Positions 24,301-34,363 of a stretch of 64,000 nt of DNA are shown here, piece after piece. The DNA is from Phlebiopsis flavidoalba (Eukaryota > Basidiomycota > Agaricomycetes > Polyporales > Phanerochaetaceae). Both the position numbers and the translations under genes were made by a program. Position 1 is the first letter of the stretch; every line of letters starts with the position of its first letter. The DNA lies in assembly GCA_035772785.1 (NCBI GenBank), contig JAOCPU010000051.1:186001-250000 (forward strand), read 5' to 3'. The notes beneath the pieces are model-generated. The model did no database searches, was not told the origin of the DNA, and worked only from the letters and a program-made list of their open reading frames with translations.

Positions 24301-27070
24301 CCACCCTGGGAACTGATAATGCCGTTTACCCATCGTCCAGGCTTGGGTTGCATTTACAGACACAGAGGCCTGGCGAGCGGGTTACAAATTCTCGAGATGT
24401 TGATTGTTGAGATCGGCTGTTGGTCAGCCTATTCATCCCTCATCGAATCTCTAAGCTGTTGGACAAGGGTTAGGACCGCCACACGAATTTGACCCCAAGA
24501 CTTCAGGCGGTCGAGGCGTGCATTATTATTAGTTCCGACCCCCCTCGACGATGGAGTGATATTTCCCCCCCCCCCTCCAAAATCAAAAATTGACGTACGC
24601 CCTGGTAAAGTCACCGAAAGTGGGGTAATGACAGGCAAAGGTGGGCCTGGTCGGGTGAATGCAAGCTGCAAGTCCATTGTAATTTCGTGTGAGAACTGGG
24701 CGAACTGATGACCGTGATAACAACAACACCGTAAGTGCCGACGCTATAGCTACGGAGCTGCAACGCGGGCAAGACTTGATGAGTATACTATCCGATTTAC
24801 ATGTACAAGCTATCGCACTACCTTGCCTTGTAAGTGCACAAAGTATGGGGGCTGCACACTATATACGATTAACGTGCGTATGATTGTGAATCTTGATCTT
24901 GTGTTTTTAGGTCATCAATCTTCATCGACTGTGGTACGCAAGGTCAAACTCACTTGCGAAAGCCCGTGCGGCGGCTTGCAAGAGCCCGACGGAAAGCGTG
25001 ATTGCGATAACACAATCTGTCAGTGCTTGCGAGCTAAGCGTGACATACCATACCCACTGAAGCTCAAATATCAGCCTGTCGGTTTTAAAGAGGTCAGGAA
25101 GAATGCTCTGTATCTTACACCATAGCGTTCCATAAAGCTCTGAGAGTGGATGCGATCTTCAGACTATGCCTATGAGACAATAGTAAACGGAAAGACGTGA
25201 CCACCTACGTCAGAATAGAGAGAAAGCTACCGAAAATATGAGTAAGCAGCCGTGTCGTAATCGGCTACACGCGGTCAAGACATACAGAAAACTGAAGCTA
25301 TAGAAGGGCCTCGAAGTTATCAGGAAAAATGATGGAGGGCCCGATGTATTATGTACGTACCCAAAAGCACTAATGAAACAAAGGGGGATCCAGGAAATGT
25401 TTTAATACTTCAATGGAATGCTACAATAATGACAAAAGAGCACATGTGGAAACTATACAGTCCAAAGATTTCCCACTGAATATGTAACGCAATCAGAAAC
25501 ACACGCGCTCGACCGTTGACGGCGCACAAATAGCTGCGTACCATTTTCGAATTCTTCCAATCAAATACCCTACGGAGACATAATCATTCAGATGCTCTCA
25601 AAAGGGAACGTTTGGATCAAGCAGCTTACATTGTAACGCCACAATGTATAAGTGTCTGTCAGAGGTCAGTAAGTCGTTCAACTAAGTTTGAGTTTACTAG
25701 AAGCTTTATATGTATGCGACATACCCCGCAAACTGCAACCAACCTCAAATGAGAGGCACATCTATGAGAGCGTAAATTGAGCGAACAAAGGTATGAGCTC
25801 ACAGCAAAGGACCTGGATGACACATTTGTGTTCAGTGCCTCTACATGACCACAGATGCTACTCACCATGGAATTGTATCGAAAGAGGAGATATCCATGAA
25901 ACCTTTCACAAGATACTCATACAGAGCATGAGAGGTAAGAGCAGCATAAACAACATTGAGAGCCCTATCATGTAAGTCAGGCCTAGGACCATTTAACTAT
26001 GACACACGACTCACCAAAGGAGTAGTATCTGATTTTGTTAGATGAAGGGGGGTGACGACTCTTTTCGAGAAGGAAGGATCGTCAATAATGTACGCACAAT
26101 ATTTCTCATCCTTGGGCTGTCTGAACCACTTCTCTGACGGTAAACATATGTCTGCACGGATGTGATCCCAAACAGTCTGAATTGTTTGTGAGAAGGCAAG
26201 TAACGAAAACCATTGAAATTGACGAACAGCGCTATTAAGGCTTCCGCTATCGATTACGAGTTTAGCATTTACCGTAGATTGCCCTTTGCCCCGCGTTATT
26301 TGAACCACTCACCAATAAGCATTGCGACCCACTGTATTGTACCAAATTGAAGAGTACGTTGGGGGCCATGCTGCAACTCGAACACGCCAAGCGAGGGTTA
26401 AGATATAGCGGGAAGAGCAACAGCCTGTGGAGCAGTGTTTTTATGTCAATTTCTCTCTTGTGGCAACGTTTCATTGCGTTATTGTTTACATGGGTCTTAT
26501 AGACAATGGTCCGTTTACGCCTGGTGATCATGCCTCATAATGAGTGGCTCTGCAAGAAGTCAGGCATAATCAACGGGAGAGTCGCGGGTAAAGGTAGACT
26601 TGAATTTGACTTCAATTGATAGCGTGTCAAGTCACACATGGTAGCCTGGCCCATGACATACACTACGACATCGCCAAGATACTTCAGTTGCTTCTGATAT
26701 TCAGAGTGAACTATCAGATGAACTTACAGCTGTGAAGGCGCAACCGATTTGATGCTTTGGCTTGTTATAGCACGGGTAAACTGCACGCCCAAGATCGCGA
26801 TTGTAAAGGGGTCTACACACCAGCGATTCCTAGCTACCATCCCCTCCATCATCTGCTAGAGCATTGCGAGTCGGTATCATTATATCAGTGGTGACAGTAC
26901 TTGGAGTACGTGACGCTGAATATCTATTCAAGCGACGCGTCTAGCGCTTCTGGCGGCTACCTAAGCTCGCACGCATCTTGGCGATCGATGGATAATCCGT
27001 TTTTCCACCCCCTTTGTTCACACTGCTCACATTGCCTAGTCCGTCTCCACGTTTGAGCACACTCTCCGAG
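24300..27070. repeat. Segmental duplication, copy A
   Basis: This block aligns in direct orientation with copy B (27585-31190). Anchor pairs: GCCTGGCGAG at 24368 and 27654; CATTGTAACGCC at about 25629 and 29782; a CGACGYGTCWAGCGCTT stretch at 26933 and 31022; and CCGTCTCC with flanks at about 27040 and 31160. Identity by eye is roughly 70-75 percent with many small indels. Conserved minus-strand peptides such as ADICLPSEK (about 26.13 kb) occur in both copies, hinting at an ancient coding content I cannot identify. This copy lacks the TRIM and serves as the empty site. Confidence 0.75.
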
Positions 27071-27584
27071 GTATTCCATTTTACTTATATTATGCAAGCA
27101 AATAGCCCTATTTAGTCTATTTATCTGTGTTTGTTGCGCTCAACAGTGACCATCGATGATTCAGTGGCGTCGTACTTGCGAGGTAACACTCTGTGAGTCA
27201 GTGACGCTAGAGTGCCAAGATGTAGAGCAAGGTCGACCAACAAGTTGGCAGCCCTCTCGGGCTAGGAACGAGTAGGGGCTACTCACACATAAATGCAAGC
27301 TATGACTCATAGAGCGTAAAGGGAGTTTTTCCGCGAAATATCCAATGATTGGAGACTGGTTACTGGTCGCTCACAATAGTGGACATGAGTATAACTGTAT
27401 AATAACGATGTCTATGTTTACTTGGATGCCAATCAGGGCGATCCGTTTTCCATAGATGAGCGAAGCGTGGCGTTTAATCGAGAACATACTATGACCGATA
27501 AAATAGAAAATTATGGCTGTCTACAACCGGTCTTATTCTCGTTAAAGTCCCAAACTATATCACCGAGACGAGTGCTTTTTCAGC
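27071..27584. other. Spacer between duplication copies
   Basis: No similarity to the duplicated unit or to any gene was noticed. It is AT-rich with short frames only. Confidence 0.4.
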
Positions 27585-28528
27585 ACGGCGCGGGGAACTC
27601 TGCGTATAATCATCGCCCGGGGTTTGCTGTATTGACAATAGATTGCCTGGCGAGGGTTACGAAGTCCCGATATATGGATTGAATTTTTGGCTGTTGGTCA
27701 TATTCATGCCCTCATTGAACCTCTACACGTTCGACAGGGTTAAGAGCGAGTTCGATAAGACTTGCCGTCAAACCTGTTAGTTTTCGCGATGATAGAATTA
27801 GAACAATCGACGCACGACCCGGTAAAGTCACCCCAAGTGGCATAAAGACAAAGGTATCCGGCGTGAACGCAAGCTGCAATCCATTGGAATGTCATTCAGA
27901 ACAGTGGCTCGAGATGGGAGAAAACAGACCGTAAGTGCCGACGCTATAAGCCAACAGAGCTGCCACGGGTAAGATTCATGAGTACTACAAATGTTGAAAA
28001 TTGTTGCACAACTCGCCTTGTAAGTGCGCAAGTACTTACACTATAAATGATTAGCGTGCGAATGATTGGATCGAATCAGTTCGAAATTTCTTGAATCAGA
28101 TCTTTATTTGCAGGGTCATCAGTTTTTTACCAGAAAAAGTGTGCAAAATCAGTCTAACTTGCGAAAACCCGTGCGGCGTTGCGAGAGTTCGACGGAAATC
28201 GTGATTGCGATGACGCAATCCGTTAGAGCTACAGAGCTAAACAGGACATACCATGTCCACTGCAGCCCCAAAAATCAGCTGTCTGGTCAAAAAGAGCTCA
28301 GAAAACGGCTGAATCTCACGCCATAGCGTGTTTTACAAGCTCGAGAGTGGGATGGAATCTTCACACTGCGGCTGGTGAGACAATAACAAACGGATATATG
28401 TGATACATACGCCAAAATTGAGAAAGCTATCGGAAGGGGTGAATGCACAGCCACGAAATCATCCAGTGTAGGCTGTCGACTCGACATACCTAAAGCCGAA
28501 GCTACAGAGGCCATGAAACCATCAGAGA

Positions 28529-28533
28529 TTATG
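28529..28533. repeat. TRIM target-site duplication, left
   Basis: TTATG directly precedes the left LTR and is repeated at 29486-29490 directly after the right LTR. A 5-bp duplication is usual for LTR element integrases. Confidence 0.85.
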
Positions 28534-28748
28534 TGTTGGAATATCGAGCCGCGCATGTGGAAGTGGGGTGCGGGAAGATTCTGGAATAGGATATGACGTC
28601 GGATTGGTAAGCAGGCCCACCGCGCCATATGGTCAATCGGAATATTCTAGGCAATTTCTGTGTATATAAACCCCTTGTATGTACACAGAACGGCAATCGC
28701 AGCGTAGACGATAATCACCACCCCTCCGCGCATACACTTTTATTATCA
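28534..28748 (+). repeat. Left LTR of TRIM
   Basis: 215 bp, bounded by TG and CA. It contains TATATAAACCCCTTG, a TATA-like promoter element about 90 bases before its end. Confidence 0.9.
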
Positions 28749-28836
28749 GGTTATGAGCCCCGCCTTGGGCGGCGGTACCCTTCTCTCTCTCGTTACTGTC
28801 ACTCTTTTGCGCTACTTCGGCGGACCACCCGCATTT

Positions 28837-29078
28837 CGGCGTCTCTACGCCGAACCTGGCTTTCTAGCCGTTGGGTCTCTACCCGTGCGTTTCTACGCAT
28901 TGCTGATGGGTTCTACCCGGTTGGTGTCTCTACACCGTGTTGGCTTTCTAGCCGTGCTGCGTTTCTACGCTTTCGCTTCGGGCGTCTCTACGCCGTCGCG
29001 GTCTTTGTTTGTGCGTGTATACGCACTGCCGTTTTCGGATGCGCGCCGCGGACGTTCGGTCTCGCTTGTGTCTACAAG
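28837..29078 (+). repeat. Array of eleven mini-hairpins with near-constant loop
   Basis: Eleven same-strand hairpins with stems of 3-5 bp. Stems and loops in order: CGGCG-TCTCTA-CGCCG (28837); GGC-TTTCTA-GCC (28858); GGG-TCTCTA-CCC (28873); TGCG-TTTCTA-CGCA (28886); GGG-TTCTA-CCC (28908); GGTG-TCTCTA-CACC (28923); GGC-TTTCTA-GCC (28942); GCG-TTTCTA-CGC (28959); GGCG-TCTCTA-CGCC (28981); GTGCG-TGTATA-CGCAC (29011); CTTG-TGTCTA-CAAG (29065). The loop is nearly fixed (nine end in TCTA after a T, one is TTCTA, one TGTATA), while stem sequences vary and stay complementary. Several are extended by a T-G pair. The role is unknown; the pattern suggests selection on RNA or DNA shape. Confidence 0.8.
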
Positions 29079-29258
29079 TGTAGAGAACGATTCTAGTGGG
29101 AGTCATCAAACGGATTGTGGCCTATGCCATACTTCAGGGGGAGGTGTTTGAGTGCGAGCCGAGGCCTTTCAGTGCGAGAACGGTGTTCGCGTGGGATAGG
29201 CGCCGGCTGGTGTTGACCACAGCGGAAGTTCACAATTGGTTCTGGGATATGCGCGTTC

Positions 29259-29267
29259 GAGGGGGAG
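29259..29267 (+). other. Polypurine tract of TRIM
   Basis: GAGGGGGAG immediately before the right LTR, the expected primer site for plus-strand DNA synthesis. Confidence 0.8.
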
Positions 29268-29485
29268 TGTTGGAATATCGAGCCGCGCATGTGGAAGTGG
29301 GGTGCGGGAAGATGCTGGAATAGGATGTATGACGTCGGGATTGGTAAGCAGGCCCACCGCGCCATATGGTCAATCGGAATATTCTAGGCAATTTCTGTGT
29401 ATATAAACCCCTTGTATGTACACAGAACGGCAATCGCAGCGTAGACGATAATCACCACCCCTCCGCGCATACACTTTTATTATCA
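29268..29485 (+). repeat. Right LTR of TRIM
   Basis: 218 bp, nearly identical to the left LTR, followed by the TTATG target duplication at 29486-29490. Confidence 0.9.
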
Positions 29486-31734
29486 TTATGACTCTGCTAT
29501 TTGAACCGTATGATATGTGCGTACCTAATGCTATTGAAGACAAAGCAATCTGAAATTTGTTTAATACTCAGTAGCGTGCTGAAAATGATACGAGAAGCTC
29601 ACGGTAAAATATACCGGCCAAAGCTTTGCCGCTGACTATAAAAAGTAATCAATTGTTTTTATGTGCATGCTACGTTAACGACACATAAGGCAGCGTACCA
29701 TTTTCGAATTCTCCAACCGAAAACCCTGACAGAAAGATCATCAGAATGCTCATTCAGGAAACGCTCAGATTAAACAACTTACATTGTAACGCCGCAGTGT
29801 ATAAGTGTCTATCGGAGGTAAGTCTCTCTCAGTTCGAGCTACTAGAAGCTTTGTATGTGACATACCCCGCGCAACTGCAAATAGCCTTGGATTCGGAGCA
29901 ACATTGATGAGAGCATGAATTGCGCGAATGAAAATAACAGTTTTACAGCAAAGGACCTGAACGAAACATTCGTGTTCAGCGCTTTCCATGGTCACAAATG
30001 CAACTCACCACGGAACCCAACTGAAGGAGAAAAAATCCGCAAAACCTTTCACAAGGTACTCATACGTGGCATGAGAGATGAGAACAGCATAACGACGTTG
30101 AGAGCCCTACCATGCATGTCACACAGAGGCTCGTTTAACTGTGATACACAACTTACCAAATGGAGCAGTATCTGATTTTGCTTTAGGGCGAATTTCGAGG
30201 ATGAATAGGAACCGTCAATAATGTACGCACGATTTTTTTTTCTCATTCTTGGGCTATCTGAAGCACTCTTCTCTGACGGTAGACATATGTCTGCACAGAT
30301 GTTATTCCGAATAGTCTGAATCATTTGTGAGAAGGTAAGCAACGAAGACCATTGGTATTCACAAACAACGCTGTTAATGTATCCGCTAATGATCATGGGT
30401 TGGCATTGACTATGAAAACCTCCGCTGCACGCAATGCGGAACACTCACAGATGAGCAGTGGCCCACTGTATTGAACAGTATGTTGAGAGCCATGATGCAA
30501 CTTGAACACGGTAAGCGAGGATCAGGATATAGAAAGGATAGCCGCAGCCCGCCAAGCGGGGTGTTTATATGAGTTCTCCTCCTATAGTCTTCCTGCAGCT
30601 GCATTGTGTCATATCCACATGTGTCTTATGGACAGTGCTTTACCTGATGATCATAGCTCATCGAGAGGGGCTCTGCAAGAAGACAGCATATTGAACGTGC
30701 TCACCAGCAAGATGAGTATGAATTTGCCAATCGACAGTGTTTGAAGTCATGCACACGGAATTCTAGTTTATGGAATCCACTGCGCGCCACCGTCAGGATA
30801 TCTAATCGACTTCTGATATTTAGCGTGAGCTGTCAGACGAATTTACAACTGGAAAGCGCAATTTGAATGTGCTTGACACCGGTTTGATGCTCTAACTTCT
30901 ATGCCACGGGTAAGCACTGCAATGCCCGAGGGCAGAACTATAGAAGGGACCACGCACCAGCGTTTCTCAGTCACTATTGCACCCTTTCCATCTGCTGTAG
31001 CGGTTACGAGCGATGCTTAATCGACGTGTCAAGCGCTTGTATCAGCTCGCACCCGCCTGGCGACCCACTCCTGCTCGTTCATTTCAAACATCCCGTCCAT
31101 TGTCGTGGTCTATCAGAAGCCTCCGTCCTCGCTCCTTTCTTCATCCCTCACTGTCTGGCCCGTCTCCGCATTCGAGCGCTGTACGAGATACTGGCATTTT
31201 CTGCAAGATACATATCATCAGCGACGCACAACGCGAAAGCGAAAACGTAGAGCCATCTCACAAATTGAGGGCGGAATATTCTACATCAGAGCTTACGTTC
31301 CTTGAGGGCAGCTTGAATAAAAGTAAGGTTGAGGAGGCAGAGGTCGAGGAAAGAACTACATACCTGTTCGTTGTGCCTCGTAGATGCAGTGTGTAGCAAC
31401 CATATATCGCTTTCAGACGGCAAAGAAACTATCAGAGCCCAACATACTGACGCATATACCCAAGTGCAAATAGGTCTGAAACCTTTGTGCGGCGAGCCAT
31501 CTCGTCCTATGCTGTCACTGGGTTGGCAACGAAGTAGCGAAATGTTCGAAGCCTTCTCATCATTTAACGCATGCAGATCGGCCACTCCAAGAGAAGATTG
31601 AGGAAGATGTATTATACGAGGAATGAGAAAGCATGGGCCATCGGACTGGTACACAAGACGACGACGACAGACTTGATGTATATGTATTAGATGTAGAGAC
31701 ATGTCCGTGGATGGGAGTGTCGCGGTGGAGATCT

Positions 31735-33570
31735 CTATGCCAAAAAGCATCTTGGCGGGGGTCCTGGAGGTAGTCGCGGACCTTGACTGAAAAACGAGGA
31801 CGTGGTTAATCCGTGGGGTAACATTCTGACAAGTTGTGAGCTTACCAAGGAAAGTGACGGCTTCCCTGCCGTCGAGCAGACGGTGGTCGTATGTAAGGGC
31901 GACGACCATGATGGGGCGGATGACGATCTGGCCGTCGACGACGACAGGTCGGTCCTTGATGGAGTGCATGCCTGACAAAGACGTCAGACATGCCCCGTCG
32001 ATAAGATATGTTTTTGGAACGTACCGAGGACGGCGGCTTGGGGGTTTTCAGAGTTGATGATGGGGGTACCATACAGGGAACCGAAGACACCGCCGTTAGA
32101 GCTATAGGCAATAGTTAGAATACGAACATGGTGACTATCGCAAAGTACCCACATGGTGAAGGTACACACCGGCCATGTCTTCGATCGAGAGCTTGCCATC
32201 GCGAGCCTTCTTGCCAAGGCTAGCAATCTCCTTCTCAATTTCGAGCATGGTCATGCTGTTCGCATTGCGAACGACGGGCGTGACCAGACCCTTGGTGTAG
32301 CCACAGCAACGCTGAGGTCGACATAGTCACGGTAGACAATGTCACCGCCTTCAATGCTGGCATTCGCGACAGGAATCTCCTTGAGCGCGAGACATGACGC
32401 CTTGGCGAAGGCACTCATGTAGCCGAGATCTTGACGTCGTGGTCTTGAGGATCTCGTCCTTGTAACGCTTGCGGAACTCCATGAGCGCGCGACATGTCGA
32501 TCTCGTTGAAGGTGGTGAGGGACGCGGCGGCGTTCCTCTGGGACTCCTTCAACCGCTCGGCGATACGCAGACGCATGCGGTTCATCTTGACGCGTGTCTC
32601 ACCGCGGCTGCCGGCAGCCTGGGAGGAGGGGTCTGCTCCGACTTCGACTCCTCCTTTGGTTTTGAAGATTTTGGCTCGGAAGCGGGCTTCGACGTCTCCT
32701 TGAGCTCCTTCTTCTCAGTGCCCTCCTGCACACCCGCGGTGTCCTTCTGCTTGATATCCTCCTTCTTTGGCTCGGGAGGCGGGGGGCGTGGTCTCCGCGT
32801 TCTTGTCGACGTTCTTCTCCTCCTTTGACTCGGCAGGTTTTGACGCGCCACCCTCACCGGGTTCAAGGCGGAAGAGATCCTGGCCGACAGTGACGGTGTC
32901 CTCTTCGCTGGCGAGGTGCTCAGTGATGGTACCGGCGGTCGGCGCGTTCACGGATACATCAATCTAGAAAGGACGCGTCGCATCAGCGCCTTGGCACATG
33001 CGAGCGCACGTTGCCTCTTCGGACCACACGGGCAGCGGCTAGGGAGTAGATTGCGGCGGGGGACCCTTGCAATGATGACAGGCGCACTGGCTGTCGTGTC
33101 CGGTGCTTGCTTGCCGTGGCTCCGGTCTCACGCTGGCCTACAGGGCCCGAAGAGCAAAGGACAGAGGGACAGCGCACAACACCTTGTCGGTCTCGATTGT
33201 CGCAACCTCCTCGTCCGCGTTGACAAACTCGCCCGGCTTCTTGAGCCACGACTTGAGGGTACCCTCGGAGATGGACTCTGCCATCTGGGGCACCTTGACG
33301 GTCTCGGCTGGACAAAGTGGAGTGTCAGAACAGTGCGCAGTATATCGCGCAGACGGCATGCACCTTGCAAAAGTCTCGACGAGTGGAATTTCGCTTTCCG
33401 TGTGTACGAATGCGAGGCCTCCCTACGGACAAACACGCTTTGAGCAGAGCGCGAGTAAAAATACCGCGTATGACGACGTACCACGCACGCGAAAGGGCGA
33501 TCGCGCTCGCGCGGCTCGTCGAGGCGGCGCTGCGCCCACGGGCGATAGCAATAACACGTTGTGAAAGCAT
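31735..33570 (-). CDS. KGD2: Dihydrolipoyllysine succinyltransferase (2-oxoglutarate dehydrogenase E2)
   Basis: The core transferase of the mitochondrial 2-oxoglutarate dehydrogenase complex; it moves succinyl groups from the lipoyl arm to CoA in the citric acid cycle. Exon 1 (33570-33482) encodes a basic presequence starting [12 protein letters not shown]. Exon 2 is 33422-33364 and exon 3 is 33307-33183; all joins use GT-AG and keep frame. The lipoyl domain runs from [15 protein letters not shown] to IETDK, the lysine carrying lipoate, and continues [11 protein letters not shown] after a 219-base intron. A Pro/Glu/Lys linker follows. The catalytic domain shows [50 protein letters not shown] and [17 protein letters not shown] with the active-site His and Asp. 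There is no peripheral-subunit-binding domain, as usual for fungal E2o. At least eight small indels, mostly in C, G or T runs, break the frame; the stop is TAG at 31735-31737. Confidence 0.95.
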
Positions 33571-34363
33571 GGCTGCTCGCTGTCTAGGACGACGTCGAGA
33601 TGGTGGTTCAGTAGTGACCAAAAGCCTGACGTATCGATGACTTTGGTCCGCCTGAGCGCCGGGGGGGGGGGGGGGGGGAGAGAAACCCGAGAGACGAGAC
33701 GTAATGGCGCCAGCCAATCACGTTTCGCTACGAAAGTCGGACAAAACGTCCGCGAGCAATTGGAGTGAGGCCGACGAGGTAAATAATGCGTCAGGTATGT
33801 CGTCGTCAAAATCGAGATGCTGATATGTGGCTGAGTACGTCTCTATGTTTTTATGCATGATTGATTATGCATTATGTCCCGCAGAATGTCGCGAATGTGA
33901 TTCGTCGTTTCTGTGGTGCAAGCGTGCCTTTCACGTTTAGACCGGAAACCCATCCGTTTATGGTCGAGAAACATGGATCATCGACGTGTACTCGCTCAAT
34001 CGCAACCTTGCTGTGCCTGCCTCCACTAAGTTCAATCTTCTGCCTCGTCCGTGGAAGGTGACCATTGACATCTAGGAACATGTACAAAGAACAGTCGCCG
34101 TTTTGACCACCGTGGAACGGGGGTCAAATAGGAGACATGGTTGGTGTAAATCCTTCTTCAAAACTGCCAAACATGCGCTCACTCGTTATTTTAATTTACC
34201 AGTAATTTAATTGCCACGAACACTAATACCAACATTGCTACACTATAGTACATTGCTATGCTATTCGATTCTACTATACAACAAACACAAATATCCAGGG
34301 CGAGCGAACAGTGTTCAAATCTCTATGCAAGCACGTCGCAGATAATCTGCACCGAGTCGTTGG
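33571..34363. other. Intergenic, KGD2 promoter side
   Basis: This holds the upstream region of KGD2 and the 3' side of the next minus-strand gene. A G18 run (poly-C on the KGD2 strand) lies at 33661-33678, about 90 bases upstream of the KGD2 start. No gene was recognised. Confidence 0.55.

Larger units (their letters stand above)
28534..29485 (+). mobile_element. TRIM-type LTR retroelement, non-autonomous
   Basis: A complete short LTR element. The left LTR (28534-28748, 215 bp) and right LTR (29268-29485, 218 bp) begin TGTTGG, end TATCA, and differ by one substitution and two small indels, so insertion is recent. A 5-bp target duplication TTATG flanks it. GGTTATGAGCCC right after the left LTR is a candidate primer-binding site. 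A polypurine tract GAGGGGGAG (29259-29267) abuts the right LTR. The 519-bp interior has no gag or pol motifs and is filled partly by a hairpin array (28837-29078). Frames of 132-155 codons run through the interior, but their repetitive products look like by-products of the hairpins. The enzymes must come from an autonomous relative. Confidence 0.9.
27585..31190. repeat. Segmental duplication, copy B (contains TRIM)
   Basis: The second copy of the unit described for 24300-27070. It is longer because a 952-bp TRIM sits inside it at 28534-29485. Sequence on both sides of the TRIM aligns with one continuous stretch of copy A around 25.29-25.36 kb, so the insertion came after the duplication. On the minus strand the peptide IQTIRNNICADICLPSEK (about 30.3 kb) corresponds to IQTVWDHIRADICLPSEK in copy A. 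The copy ends close to the 3' side of KGD2. Confidence 0.75.

Noticed and set aside
28629..29151. Frames of 155 and 132 codons inside the TRIM
   Set aside because: Their repetitive peptides follow directly from the hairpin array and show no gag, protease or polymerase motif.
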